Below, piece by piece: positions 18,201 to 25,101 of a stretch of 64,000 bases of DNA; the stretch's first letter is position 1, and each line of letters opens with the position of its first letter. The position numbers and the translations under genes are program-made. The stretch comes from Actinomycetes bacterium (GTDB lineage: Bacteria; Actinomycetota; Coriobacteriia; Anaerosomatales; JAGXFU01): contig JAGXFU010000010.1 of the NCBI GenBank assembly GCA_024637115.1, positions 155,079-219,078 of the forward strand, written 5' to 3'. Below the pieces are notes generated by a model. That model did no database searches. It saw only the letters and a program-made list of their open reading frames with translations, and was not told where the DNA came from.

Positions 18201-18755
18201 TCCGTGGTAATTGCCGGTGGCGCAGCCAACACGAGTATGACGCAGGTCTCTCTCACGCTCGCGGCAGTCGACACGGGTGGCTCGGGGCTCTCTCAGATGC
18301 GGTTCAGCAACGACAACACCACGTGGAGCACCTGGGAGACGTATTCATCCACCAGGGGCTGGGCGCTTACCCTGGGCGACGGGGTCAAGACGGTGTACGC
18401 GCAATACCGCGACGCGGCCGGCAACGTCAGCTCGACCTACTCCGACACGATCACCTTCACAGCGGGCACCACAGCGACTCTGGCATTCCGCTGGTGGGGG
18501 TATGGTGACGCCGATCTTCGCGTAGAGAACTCATCCGGCGTCACGATTGCGAGTACGCATGTGGCTGGATCCCTGGAGGATCTTAGTTGGTACGTGAATG
18601 TGCCTGCGGGTCAGAACTACCGGATGATATGTGACTACTACTGGGATGATGATCGGGGCGACGAGGGCGGCGGCTACGGCATATGGAGCAACGACGTCTC
18701 CATCAACCCTGATGGCGTCCTATCTCCTGGCGAAACGGTCACCTGGAACTACTAG
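15219..18755 (+). CDS. Secreted multihaem c-type cytochrome with Ig-like repeats
   Basis: 1178 residues. A signal peptide (about 1-41, cleavage near AYAVS) is followed by 14 CXXCH haem sites and three CX4CH sites (CVTSGCH, CSQTGCH, CTTPFCH) between about residues 51 and 598. That gives up to 17 covalent haems. After residue 600 come tandem Ig-like modules of about 90 residues, with repeated SQMRFSN and KSWTLTxGN-K-VYAQYRD motifs resembling OmpL47-type beta repeats. A C-terminal beta domain (about 1090-1178) ends the protein. A near-identical block of about 42 bases recurs near 17997 and 18276, showing recent repeat duplication. No sorting signal is seen. The arrangement suggests extracellular electron transfer. 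GTG start. Confidence 0.9.
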   Translation: MSEYLLFIRQCRRLVLRSGHTLLFVCVISALAALPNVAYAVSPHLGGGGSDTCSTCHVPHQAATTRSILGGVDDPSGEVPLCLSCHDGSGASSDIEDGPDSFGLSSGHVLEDVDDPLSMDLTNACSGCHSPHGDPALKPKLPGSSVNSVTALTADNEWCFACHNDAQDWYAKKGSYPALESPSLDASGYPVAGVFAGRSVYVDPAANAHVSIPASGSIRETGDCLYCHNAHGSASSYDSLVATFAPSTPSSAAQDRATGAYAALCLGCHDGGSWETSGAANVKQYVTQGAADEGWNATGGHRIKSAGGKLPVNAPLPCYDCHNPHGSNRGNTTLLSDALGGSLDTSSTPEGVRQFCLSCHVTSDVLGWDSAGGTYAAVSSTATVEGLLRNGGASGSGPDGGYNWLRLKPLPGHQGVDVAESCYDCHGNDYADETSKNVHAPGLYNAEQHTPGGPCVTSGCHAADANTIHAAGPRCTACHAIDVTPSLVCAECHVGDQHPSANHVNSTLCYGCHAEENLMSVHGDDCSTCHPAPAEGMTYAGGCSQTGCHASAHPDPWPTATYQQGHSQIGWGHSNYGSDCWECHEVNSWEGTSCTTPFCHPHVYEKVAPTTTSDAAGPYVGGAVILLTATDAGGYWGGPDPQWFISGVRQTYFQVNGGELQTGTTVIVTPPSTGTAVNTIEFWSTDNNYNTEAHNIIKVATMAVDGGDKDPPMGTMSVNADAIYSGVTAVTVGSAVTDPGSGVWLMRLDPGTGFYGSWTTYATSRAATLASGDGVKTVRAQYMDGGGNVLTFSDSIVLDSTPPSGSVVVNGGAADTAVTGVTLNSSVSDVSSSVSQMRFSNNNITWSSWEAYSSTKSWTLTAGNAVKTVYAQYRDVVGNTSVTYSDTILLYDGVDLIPPTGSVTVNWSAPYATSTAVTLQSSATDTGGSGLSQMRFSNDNSTWSSWETYATTKSWTLTSGNGAKAVYAQYRDGTGNSSATYVDTITLDAAAPTGSVVIAGGAANTSMTQVSLTLAAVDTGGSGLSQMRFSNDNTTWSTWETYSSTRGWALTLGDGVKTVYAQYRDAAGNVSSTYSDTITFTAGTTATLAFRWWGYGDADLRVENSSGVTIASTHVAGSLEDLSWYVNVPAGQNYRMICDYYWDDDRGDEGGGYGIWSNDVSINPDGVLSPGETVTWNY

Positions 18756-18780
18756 GCCCGCTGAATCCAAGCGGCGTGAG

Positions 18781-19596
18781 TCAGCGACCACGCCGCACGG
18801 GCGCGTCGATGAGTATCGGGACATCGCCGCCGCGGATCGGCGTGCGGTGCAGGTGGCTCCCAAAGTGCTCGAACCCCGTGATAGTCACGAGCCCGTCGAC
18901 CCTGCCAGCAATCCTTGCGAGTAGCGTCTCATCCGTGAGCTCGGCGTCGAAAGCAAGCATGACCAGGTTGCGTGACGCGTCGCCCTCGTTGTCCGCACTC
19001 TCGACCACGAACACGCGTACGGAGCGCCACACGTTGCTCAGCGTCCGGTAGATGCTGCGAGCCTCCCTGCTGTGCGATCCCTGGAGAGAGCCGATGACGT
19101 TGATGGCGAACGCGCCATCAGGCGAGAGATGGTCGCGGGCCGCGCGAAAGCACTCCTCGGTGGTGAGGGGTCGGGGGACGCGGTCATCGGCAAAGGCATC
19201 GACGATGATGATGTCGTAGGTCGCGCTCGTGGCCTCGAGGTAGTCACGGCCGTCACCCACGATCACGGTGATGCGCGGGTCACTGGGCAGCTCAAAGAGC
19301 ACGCGGGCGATCTCCACGACCGCGGCATCGAGTTCGATCGCATCGAGGTGCATCGCGGGATAGTCGCGCCACATCCGCTTCACGAGCATGCCGGCGCCAA
19401 GTCCGATCACGAGGGTGCGCTCCGCGCTCGGTATCACTGCGAGCGGGAGGTGCAGGTATCCCACGTATTCGAGGTCGGTCTCGAACGGGTCGTCGAGACG
19501 CATCGAGGACTGCTGGTTGCGCTCAAAGCGCAGCGTGCGAACGCCGTTTGCCTCGGCAACCTTGATGCGATGGTAGGGCGAATCCTCGACGTACAT
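18781..19596 (-). CDS. Spermidine-synthase-like methyltransferase-fold protein
   Basis: 271 residues with a Rossmann SAM-type fold: LVIGLGAGMLVKRMW (motif I), DAIELDAAVVEIAR (acidic loop), VGDGRDYL, and DIIIVDAFADDRVP. These match the polyamine synthase superfamily, but the DTDE-type catalytic surroundings are altered (VDAF). A role in spermidine synthesis is therefore not certain. The start at 19596 avoids an arginine-rich extension that would overlap the purB promoter region. It is divergent from purB. Confidence 0.82.
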   Translation of the reverse strand: MYVEDSPYHRIKVAEANGVRTLRFERNQQSSMRLDDPFETDLEYVGYLHLPLAVIPSAERTLVIGLGAGMLVKRMWRDYPAMHLDAIELDAAVVEIARVLFELPSDPRITVIVGDGRDYLEATSATYDIIIVDAFADDRVPRPLTTEECFRAARDHLSPDGAFAINVIGSLQGSHSREARSIYRTLSNVWRSVRVFVVESADNEGDASRNLVMLAFDAELTDETLLARIAGRVDGLVTITGFEHFGSHLHRTPIRGGDVPILIDAPVRRGR

Positions 19597-19786
19597 TCCG
19601 GGTCGATCCTCCCGATCTCGCTGGGGCGCTGCGCTGTTGCGCCCGCATCTCAGCCTGGCACACCCACGCCTGAGATCCAACCGCGTGACCGCATGGCGCT
19701 CCTCGGCGATAATGGCAGTACGCGCACGTGCAACGGAGACACATTCGCGCGCGCACCATTCGCCAACGCCTGAGGAGTCGCTACTC

Positions 19787-21130
19787 ATGATCCCCCGCTA
19801 TACTCGCCCCGAAATGGGCCGCATCTGGGAACTCGAGAACAAGTACGAGATCTGGCAGGAGATCGAGATCCTCGCGTGTGAAGCGCAGGCGCAGCTCGGT
19901 CACGCCGGGATCACGCCTGAGGACGCCGCGATCATCCGCGAGAAGGCCGACTTTGACGTGGACCGCGTGGCCGAGATCGAAGCGACCACCAACCACGATG
20001 TGATCGCATTCCTCACCAATATGGCCGAGTACATCGACGCCGGGCTGGGCGCAGATGACCCCAAGCCGAGCCGCTGGGTGCACTTTGGAATGACCTCGAG
20101 CGATCTGGGCGACACGACGCTGTGCTACCAGATGGCGCAGGCGATGGACATCATCATCGAAGACGTCCGCCGCATGGGCGAGATCTGCAAGCGTCGCGCG
20201 TTCGAGTTCAAAGATGTGCTCTGTGTGGGGCGCACCCACGGCATCCACGCCGAGCCCATGACGTTCGGTATGAAGTACGCGCGCTGGGCCTGGGCCTTCA
20301 AGCGCTCGCTCGACCGCCTCGAGCGCACCCGCGAGATGATCGCGGTGGGCGCCATCTCCGGTGCGGTGGGCAGCTACAGCAACATCGATCCGTTCGCTGA
20401 GACCTACGTCTGCGAGAAGCTCGGACTCACCCCTGACCCGCTCTCCACGCAGGTCATTGCGCGCGATCGTCACGCGCAGTACCTCGCCGTGCTCGCCACC
20501 GTGGCAGCCACGTGCGAAGAAGTCGCCACCGAGGTCCGCGCGATGCAAAAGTCCGACACCATCGAGGCCGAGGAGCCCTTTGCCAAGGGTCAGAAGGGCT
20601 CGAGCGCCATGCCACACAAGCGCAATCCGATCACCGCCGAGCGCGTCTGCGGGCTCGCGCGCGTGATCAAAGCCAACGCGCAGGTCGGTTTCGACAACGT
20701 AGCGCTCTGGCATGAGCGCGACATCTCGCACTCAAGCGCTGAGCGCGTGGTGCTTGGCGACTCGACCATCGCGCTCGACTACATCCTCTCGAAGCTCGAG
20801 TGGATCCTCGACGGGCTGCAGGTCTATCCCGAGGTCATGATGGCCAACCTGAACAAGTCGCGCGGCCTCATCTACTCGAGCCGCGTGCTGCTCGCACTCG
20901 TGAGCGCCGGCATGAAGCGCGAGGACGCCTACGAAATCGTCCAGCGCAACGCCATGCAGGTCTGGGATGACATCCAGCACGCGCGCGACGGCAAGTCCTA
21001 CCGCGAGATGCTCGACGATGACCCCGACTTCCCGATCTGTGCCGAGGAACTCGACGCGATCTTTGACCCGTGGGCGTTCCTGTCGCGAGTGGACGTGGTC
21101 TTCGAGAAGCTCGAGGGCTGCGAGTTCTAG
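19787..21130 (+). CDS. purB: Adenylosuccinate lyase
   Basis: 447 residues, the usual length. It catalyses two fumarate-releasing steps of purine synthesis. The superfamily signature GSSAMPHKRNP (about 276-286) carries the flexible catalytic loop. The TSSDLGDT and GRTHGIHAEP segments supply substrate-binding residues and the catalytic histidine. The start at 19787 has GAGGAG upstream; the frame is open further upstream but without family similarity. Confidence 0.95.
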   Translation: MIPRYTRPEMGRIWELENKYEIWQEIEILACEAQAQLGHAGITPEDAAIIREKADFDVDRVAEIEATTNHDVIAFLTNMAEYIDAGLGADDPKPSRWVHFGMTSSDLGDTTLCYQMAQAMDIIIEDVRRMGEICKRRAFEFKDVLCVGRTHGIHAEPMTFGMKYARWAWAFKRSLDRLERTREMIAVGAISGAVGSYSNIDPFAETYVCEKLGLTPDPLSTQVIARDRHAQYLAVLATVAATCEEVATEVRAMQKSDTIEAEEPFAKGQKGSSAMPHKRNPITAERVCGLARVIKANAQVGFDNVALWHERDISHSSAERVVLGDSTIALDYILSKLEWILDGLQVYPEVMMANLNKSRGLIYSSRVLLALVSAGMKREDAYEIVQRNAMQVWDDIQHARDGKSYREMLDDDPDFPICAEELDAIFDPWAFLSRVDVVFEKLEGCEF

Positions 21131-21160
21131 GGTGGCTTCGTTGGCAATCCGGAGAACACA

Positions 21161-21580
21161 GTGACACCCACCGACAGCACCCCCACGCCTGATCCCAACG
21201 CCGAGAACTGGCAGCTCTGCCATGACTGTGGCGGACTGTGTTGCTGCCTCTATCTTGCGCACGATGAGGACGGCACCTACATCGGCGACGACTGGCTTCC
21301 CGCTTACATCGAGCTGTGGCTCGAGCGATTCGTGGAGAGCGGCGCGCTCGTGCAAGAGGGCGACCGCTACGTTGCGGGCGCACATGGCATTGAGCCGTAT
21401 CACGACCCGCGCATGAGCCATCTCCCCACACCAGAGGGCGAGGCCTGCCGGGCTGCGCTCCCTGACTGGGTCGATGTGCGCAAATGTCAGTTCTGCCACC
21501 CCGAGCACGGCTGCCAGCTTCCGCACCAGTACCGCGCGCCGATCTGCAGCGAGTACACGTGCGAGCTCTGGTCCGAGTAA
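21161..21580 (+). CDS. Cysteine-cluster protein (YkgJ-like)
   Basis: 139 residues with eleven cysteines in the pattern CxxCGGLCCCL near the start, CQFCHPEHGCQLP in the middle and CSEYTCELW at the end. This resembles the zinc- or iron-chelating YkgJ group. It has no signal peptide. GTG start, 30 bases after purB, probably the same transcript. The metal and function are unknown. Confidence 0.75.
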   Translation: MTPTDSTPTPDPNAENWQLCHDCGGLCCCLYLAHDEDGTYIGDDWLPAYIELWLERFVESGALVQEGDRYVAGAHGIEPYHDPRMSHLPTPEGEACRAALPDWVDVRKCQFCHPEHGCQLPHQYRAPICSEYTCELWSE

Positions 21581-21596
21581 CATTCGAAAACCTCAT

Positions 21597-21653
21597 GGAA
21601 ACTACTTGACAATCGAGTTTCCATCATGGAAACTATGACTGCGATGAGTTTCC
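21597..21653 (+). promoter_or_regulatory. Double operator and promoter of the TetR gene at 21711
   Basis: Two copies of GGAAACTA-N10-GAGTTTCC occupy 21597-21622 and 21628-21653, five bases apart. A -35 element TTGACA (21606-21611) lies inside the first copy. The same pattern occurs before the downstream membrane-protein pair, which points to binding by the TetR protein encoded between them. Confidence 0.8.
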
Positions 21654-21710
21654 GCGACGCGGATTCGCGCAAGACAGGTACGCAGGCGACGGGCCCGAGG
21701 GAGGTGCACG

Positions 21711-22247
21711 ATGGCAACCAAGCAAGAGATCGCGGATGTCTTTGAGAAGCATGTAAGCCGGTTCGGCTACGCCAAGACCTCTCTCGATGAGATTGCGCGT
21801 TCGATGCACATCTCCAAGAAGACCATCTATGTGCACTTTGAGGGCAAGCGCGAGCTCTACGGTTACATCGTTGAGCGGCAAGCCGATCAGCAGAAGCGTC
21901 AGCTCAAGGAGAGTGTGAGCGCGCTGACGGGTACTCGCGCAAGACTCGAAGCGTTGGTGAAGCTCGTGATCTCGCAGGCGCGTGCACACATAGACGCGAC
22001 GACCAAGGACGAATGGATGCAAGAATTCGAGATAGCAGCGGATGCGTTCCGCAAGGCCAATGGAGATCTGATTCGTGAGCTCGTTGCAGACGGGATGTCC
22101 GCCGGAGAGTTTCCGAGTGGCGATGCGGATCTCGTTGAGAAGATGGTCGCTGCGATGATCGTCGAGTATGCGGTCACGGTGAATGCCGATCCTGACTACG
22201 ACAGAGATGAGGAACTCGTCGAGCGCATCATGCGCTTCGTTGGCTGA
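21711..22247 (+). CDS. TetR-family regulator with visible operators
   Basis: 178 residues: helix-turn-helix (EIADVFEKHVSRFGYAKTSLDEIARSM, recognition helix SKKTIYVHFEGK) and a helical ligand domain. GGGAGG precedes the ATG. Its own promoter holds two copies of a 26-base palindrome, and a third copy precedes the next two genes. The simplest model is autorepression plus repression of the small membrane proteins. The ligand is unknown. Confidence 0.92.
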   Translation: MATKQEIADVFEKHVSRFGYAKTSLDEIARSMHISKKTIYVHFEGKRELYGYIVERQADQQKRQLKESVSALTGTRARLEALVKLVISQARAHIDATTKDEWMQEFEIAADAFRKANGDLIRELVADGMSAGEFPSGDADLVEKMVAAMIVEYAVTVNADPDYDRDEELVERIMRFVG

Positions 22248-22295
22248 TCAAAGGGCCGCATTCGCGTGTGCGAGGCGGCCATTGTTGGGCCGTAT

Positions 22296-22321
22296 GGAAA
22301 CTGGAAACCCATAGAGTTTCG
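22296..22321 (+). promoter_or_regulatory. Third copy of the TetR operator, before the membrane-protein pair
   Basis: GGAAACTG-N10-GAGTTTCG has the same half sites and the same 10-base spacer as the two copies at 21597-21653. It lies 80 bases before the gene at 22401. Confidence 0.75.
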
Positions 22322-22400
22322 AAGGGCTACACGAAGGACCAGGACGAGGTATCGGTGAGACAGCGGGCGCATGAGGCGCCCCGAGTAGAAGGAGAGGGTC

Positions 22401-22592
22401 ATGAGTATGTTGTTGTGGATCGGAGCTGCAGTGCTGTTGCTATGCAGCGTGGCGTGCGGCATCAACCTCGGCGCCCGAGTGTCCAAGGGAGCAGAGAGGG
22501 CGTGGAGCCCGCAGATACTGAGCTGGGCCGTTGGGTTTCACGGCACTGCGGGAACCGCGGCGCTCCTGTTGGTCAGTCGAGTGAGAGGCTAG
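22401..22592 (+). CDS. Small membrane protein, first of a pair
   Basis: 63 residues with a hydrophobic helix at 3-23 and a second weaker one at about 42-58. AGGAGA precedes the ATG. It is under the predicted TetR operator at 22296 and is followed immediately by a second small membrane protein. The paired layout recalls small multidrug or membrane-stress proteins, but no family motif is visible. Confidence 0.7.
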   Translation: MSMLLWIGAAVLLLCSVACGINLGARVSKGAERAWSPQILSWAVGFHGTAGTAALLLVSRVRG

Positions 22593-22601
22593 GTGGAGGC
22601 G

Positions 22602-22823
22602 ATGAGGACAGCAATGAGAGTCGCGGGCTGGTCACTTCGAGCGAGCGCGCTCGTCTGCATGATGTGGATCTGTGCTCAGGTACTGAGCGGCGAGATCGAC
22701 ACGCTGGGTATGCTGATGAGTTCCGTGGCATGGCACGCTGCCTTCGCACTCTCAGGGGTCGCGTTGGTGGGTGCGGCCGCGCAGCCAACGGCTGCCAAGG
22801 AGAGCGTGCCGTCTGTGGGGTAA
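22602..22823 (+). CDS. Small membrane protein, second of a pair
   Basis: 73 residues with two hydrophobic segments (about 6-26 and 38-60). An in-frame GTG at 22593, directly after the previous stop, would add three residues. It shares the TetR operator with the upstream gene. No homologue is recognised. Confidence 0.65.
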   Translation: MRTAMRVAGWSLRASALVCMMWICAQVLSGEIDTLGMLMSSVAWHAAFALSGVALVGAAAQPTAAKESVPSVG

Positions 22824-22833
22824 TACGAGTACG

Positions 22834-22938
22834 CTAGCTCTTGGAGTGGCGCACTCCGTACCGCAGCACCGTCTTGAGTTTCTCAGCTGCGGCCCGGTTC
22901 GGATCGCCGAGGTAGATCTCGTGATGCTGCCCGGCGAT
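22834..22938 (-). pseudogene. Separated C-terminal tail of the GyrI-like gene
   Basis: 34 in-frame codons after the amber stop read as the usual C-terminal segment of the family (IYLGDPNRAAAEKLKTVL) and end in a normal TAG. Either the gene has a nonsense mutation or the base is a sequencing error. Confidence 0.7.
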
Positions 22939-23448
22939 CTAGTAGCCGCGCTCCTCGGCGAATCCAAAGAGTCGCTCGACCGTTGCGGGCTCCTTCGCAT
23001 AGGGACCGATGTGGAGGATCTGAATCGACGTCCCTTCCGAGAAGGTCTGAAGCCGGATGTCATGCAGGCGCGGAGGATTCTTCCTGGCGGCGACCTTCTC
23101 GCGCATCTCCTCGATGAGCTCGCCATCGACCTCTTCGGGCACCATGATCATGAGCCGCCAGTTGAGTGTGGCGCGGTCCTCGGGGGTGAACTCGCGGCTG
23201 CCGTCGGCGTGCCAGTAGAGCCCTTCGAGCGGGGAGACCTTGTACGCAAGGCCGAGCTGCTTCCTGGCCGCGAACTTCACCGGGTAGGCAAGGCCGTAGA
23301 GCGCGGCGACCGCTTCCTGGAACGTCTCGCCGCCGATATCGCCCACTCCCTCGAGCTGTAGAAAGCGCATCGGCGGCACGTCGATCAGAACCGGCGTGGT
23401 GCCCGGCTTGTAGAGTGCCTTGAGTTGATGTGGGTCGAGTGGGGTCAT
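22939..23448 (-). CDS. GyrI-like small-molecule-binding protein, truncated by an amber codon
   Basis: 169 residues of the GyrI-like/SRPBCC-related ligand-binding fold (PPMRFLQLEGVGDIGGETFQ at the start, YWHADGSREF and LMIMVPEEVDGEL in the middle, LHIGPYAKEPATVE near the end). The frame stops at a TAG (22939-22941) directly after FAEERGY. Beyond it the same frame continues with a conserved-looking tail (HHEIYLGDPNRAAAEKLK) to the next stop. The start at 23448 was chosen by family length. Confidence 0.85.
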   Translation of the reverse strand: MTPLDPHQLKALYKPGTTPVLIDVPPMRFLQLEGVGDIGGETFQEAVAALYGLAYPVKFAARKQLGLAYKVSPLEGLYWHADGSREFTPEDRATLNWRLMIMVPEEVDGELIEEMREKVAARKNPPRLHDIRLQTFSEGTSIQILHIGPYAKEPATVERLFGFAEERGY

Positions 23449-23564
23449 ACGACAAGCTCCCTCGTAGGAATGTGTGTTCCTCGGATCCAAGTGTAGCGAA
23501 GGCGAAGGCATGGTGGCGGCTGGTTCTTGCACGTGTCGCGCCATCACAGTAATATGAGACGATG

Positions 23565-23583
23565 GTTTACAACGGTTGTAAAC
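23565..23583 (+). promoter_or_regulatory. Operator of the RHH/PIN toxin-antitoxin pair
   Basis: GTTTACAACGGTTGTAAAC is a perfect 9+1+9 palindrome 14 bases before the antitoxin start. Ribbon-helix-helix antitoxins typically bind such sites to repress their own operon. Confidence 0.75.
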
Positions 23584-23597
23584 GAGGTGAACGGGCG

Positions 23598-23849
23598 ATG
23601 GCTCGTACGGCTACAACGATCGGCTTCTCGGTTCCACCTGAGCTGGCGGCCGAGGTCGAGCACATGGCACAGCTCGAAGGGCGGACAAAGAGCGAACTCT
23701 TTCGAGAGATGGTTCGCGTCTACAGACGGGAGCGCGAGCTGCTCGTCTTTGAGGATCTGGCTGCCTATGGACGTGCCAAGGCCCGCCAGGTTGGCGCGCT
23801 GACAGAGGATGACATCGAGCGACTCATCCATGAGGCGCGGGGTGTCTAG
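23598..23849 (+). CDS. Ribbon-helix-helix antitoxin
   Basis: 83 residues. The N-terminal TATTIGFSVPPELAAEVEHM forms the strand and helix of a CopG/MetJ-type fold, with RTKSELFREMVRVYRR as the second helix. The C-terminal half would wrap the toxin. AGGTGA precedes the ATG at 23598; an upstream ATG lies inside the operator. It overlaps the toxin gene by 20 bases. Confidence 0.88.
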   Translation: MARTATTIGFSVPPELAAEVEHMAQLEGRTKSELFREMVRVYRRERELLVFEDLAAYGRAKARQVGALTEDDIERLIHEARGV

Positions 23850-24234
23850 AGTCGTACTCGATACGAACGTCTATGTCTCGGCGTACGGATTCGGTGGCAA
23901 GCCGGCAGATGTGATGCGCGCCGCGATTACAGGAGAGTTCGAGCTTGTCTCGTCGCCTGCAATCCTGGTCGAGGTCGCAGACAAGCTCGAGACCGTGCTC
24001 GGATTCGACCGCGAGCACACCGAGGCGGTCATTCTTCAGATCACACGAGTGGCAACTATCGTGCGCCCGTCAGAGCAGCTCGCCGTCGTTGACGATGAGG
24101 CAGACAATCGCATTCTCGAGGCGGCCGCGCTCTCGGGTGCCGAGTACGTTGTCTCTGGCGACCACCATCTGCTCGATCTTGGCACGTGGAGTGGCGTGCG
24201 CATGCTCGCAGTCGCTGACTTCCTGAGCCGGTAG
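23830..24234 (+). CDS. PIN-domain toxin
   Basis: 134 residues of the PIN ribonuclease fold: VVLDTNVYVSA (first acidic residue), the helix with LVEVADKLE, and EADNRILEAAALSGAEYVVSGDHHLL with the later metal-binding aspartates. This matches the putative-toxin PIN group that pairs with RHH antitoxins. The start is uncertain between 23830 and a GTG at 23842. It probably cleaves RNA when freed from the antitoxin. Confidence 0.88.
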   Translation: MRRGVSRVVLDTNVYVSAYGFGGKPADVMRAAITGEFELVSSPAILVEVADKLETVLGFDREHTEAVILQITRVATIVRPSEQLAVVDDEADNRILEAAALSGAEYVVSGDHHLLDLGTWSGVRMLAVADFLSR

Positions 24235-24260
24235 TACTGATCCACAGGCGTGCCGCCGCG

Positions 24261-24608
24261 CTACCCCAGCTCGCCCTTCTTGATGCCCATACCGCGAAGT
24301 GCGGCGGAGATGTTCTCGACCTCGCAGAGCAGCTCGGCGTACGTGAAGGTGCGACGGTCGCCGCCCTCGTTGAAGTAGATGAGTGCGTCTTGATCTCCTC
24401 GGCCATTGTTCACGTGGTGGTCGAGGGCGTTGTACGCGAGGTTGGTTCGAGCGCCGACAAACCAGCGAAACGATGGCTCATCTGCCTCAAAGACGCGATC
24501 CTATGTGCGGAACCACGGCAGTTCGTTCGCGACGCGCTCCCAGAGGCCCTCGGAATCCTCGATACCATCTTGGATCCATCGGTTGATGACGGGATTGATG
24601 AGTTCCAC
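24261..24608 (-). pseudogene. Remnant of an acetyl/propionyl-CoA synthetase N-terminus
   Basis: A GTG start with GAGGAGA upstream opens a frame of 115 sense or stop codons. It is recognisable as the N-terminus of an AMP-forming acyl-CoA synthetase: FEADEPSFRWFVGARTNLAY, NALDHHVNNGRG, ALIYFNEGGDRRTFTYAEL, ISAALRGMGIKKGE. A TAG interrupts it at 24501-24503, where homologues have tryptophan. The frame ends after KKGELG, so more than 400 residues are missing. Dead gene. Confidence 0.82.
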
Positions 24609-24785
24609 GTGTCTTCTCCTCTATGGTGCTTTGCGCGCGAACGATTGAACCAGATTATGCAGGGAAATGTATCGTTCTGTGGGAATTCAGACCGTGAGCG
24701 GCCGCGGATTCGCCTTCTGGGTGGCGTGAGAGTGTCACCTTCGCGCATACTCTCGATGCGAACGAAACCGAGATAGGAGACTCAT

Positions 24786-25064
24786 ATGGCTACCGCCCAA
24801 GCACGTCACATCCTCGTTCCGACCGAGGAAACGGCCAACGAGATCAAGCAGCAGATCGCCGATGGCGCCGACTTCGCCGAGATGGCCCGCCAGCACTCGT
24901 CGTGCCCCTCAAGCCGGGATGGTGGCAACCTGGGCGAGTTCTCGCCCGGTCAGATGGTCAAGGAGTTCAACGACGTCTGCTTCAACGAAGCGGTCGGCGT
25001 TGTGCACGGCCCGGTCAAGACGCAGTTCGGCTATCACCTCATTGAGGTGACCAAGCGCGACTAA
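24786..25064 (+). CDS. ppiC: Parvulin-type peptidyl-prolyl isomerase
   Basis: 92 residues, a stand-alone parvulin domain: ARHILVPTEETA, a middle FAEMARQHSSCPSSRDGGNLGEF segment with the active-site cysteine and surroundings, and QFGYHLIEV at the end. There is no signal peptide, so it acts in the cytoplasm. It follows the acyl-CoA synthetase remnant and precedes a converging gene. Confidence 0.93.
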   Translation: MATAQARHILVPTEETANEIKQQIADGADFAEMARQHSSCPSSRDGGNLGEFSPGQMVKEFNDVCFNEAVGVVHGPVKTQFGYHLIEVTKRD

Positions 25065-25101
25065 ATCGGTGTGTGGTGTACGGGGCCGGGGCGGTTCAAC
25101 G

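Noticed and set aside
19781..20731. 316-codon minus-strand frame opposite purB
   Set aside because: Shadow of purB codon bias, with no recognisable domain.
22834..24608. Pyrrolysine or other recoding of TAG, suggested by two in-frame amber codons close together
   Set aside because: TAG is used as an ordinary stop by many genes here, including purB and the antitoxin, and neither family uses pyrrolysine. Decay is the simpler reading.
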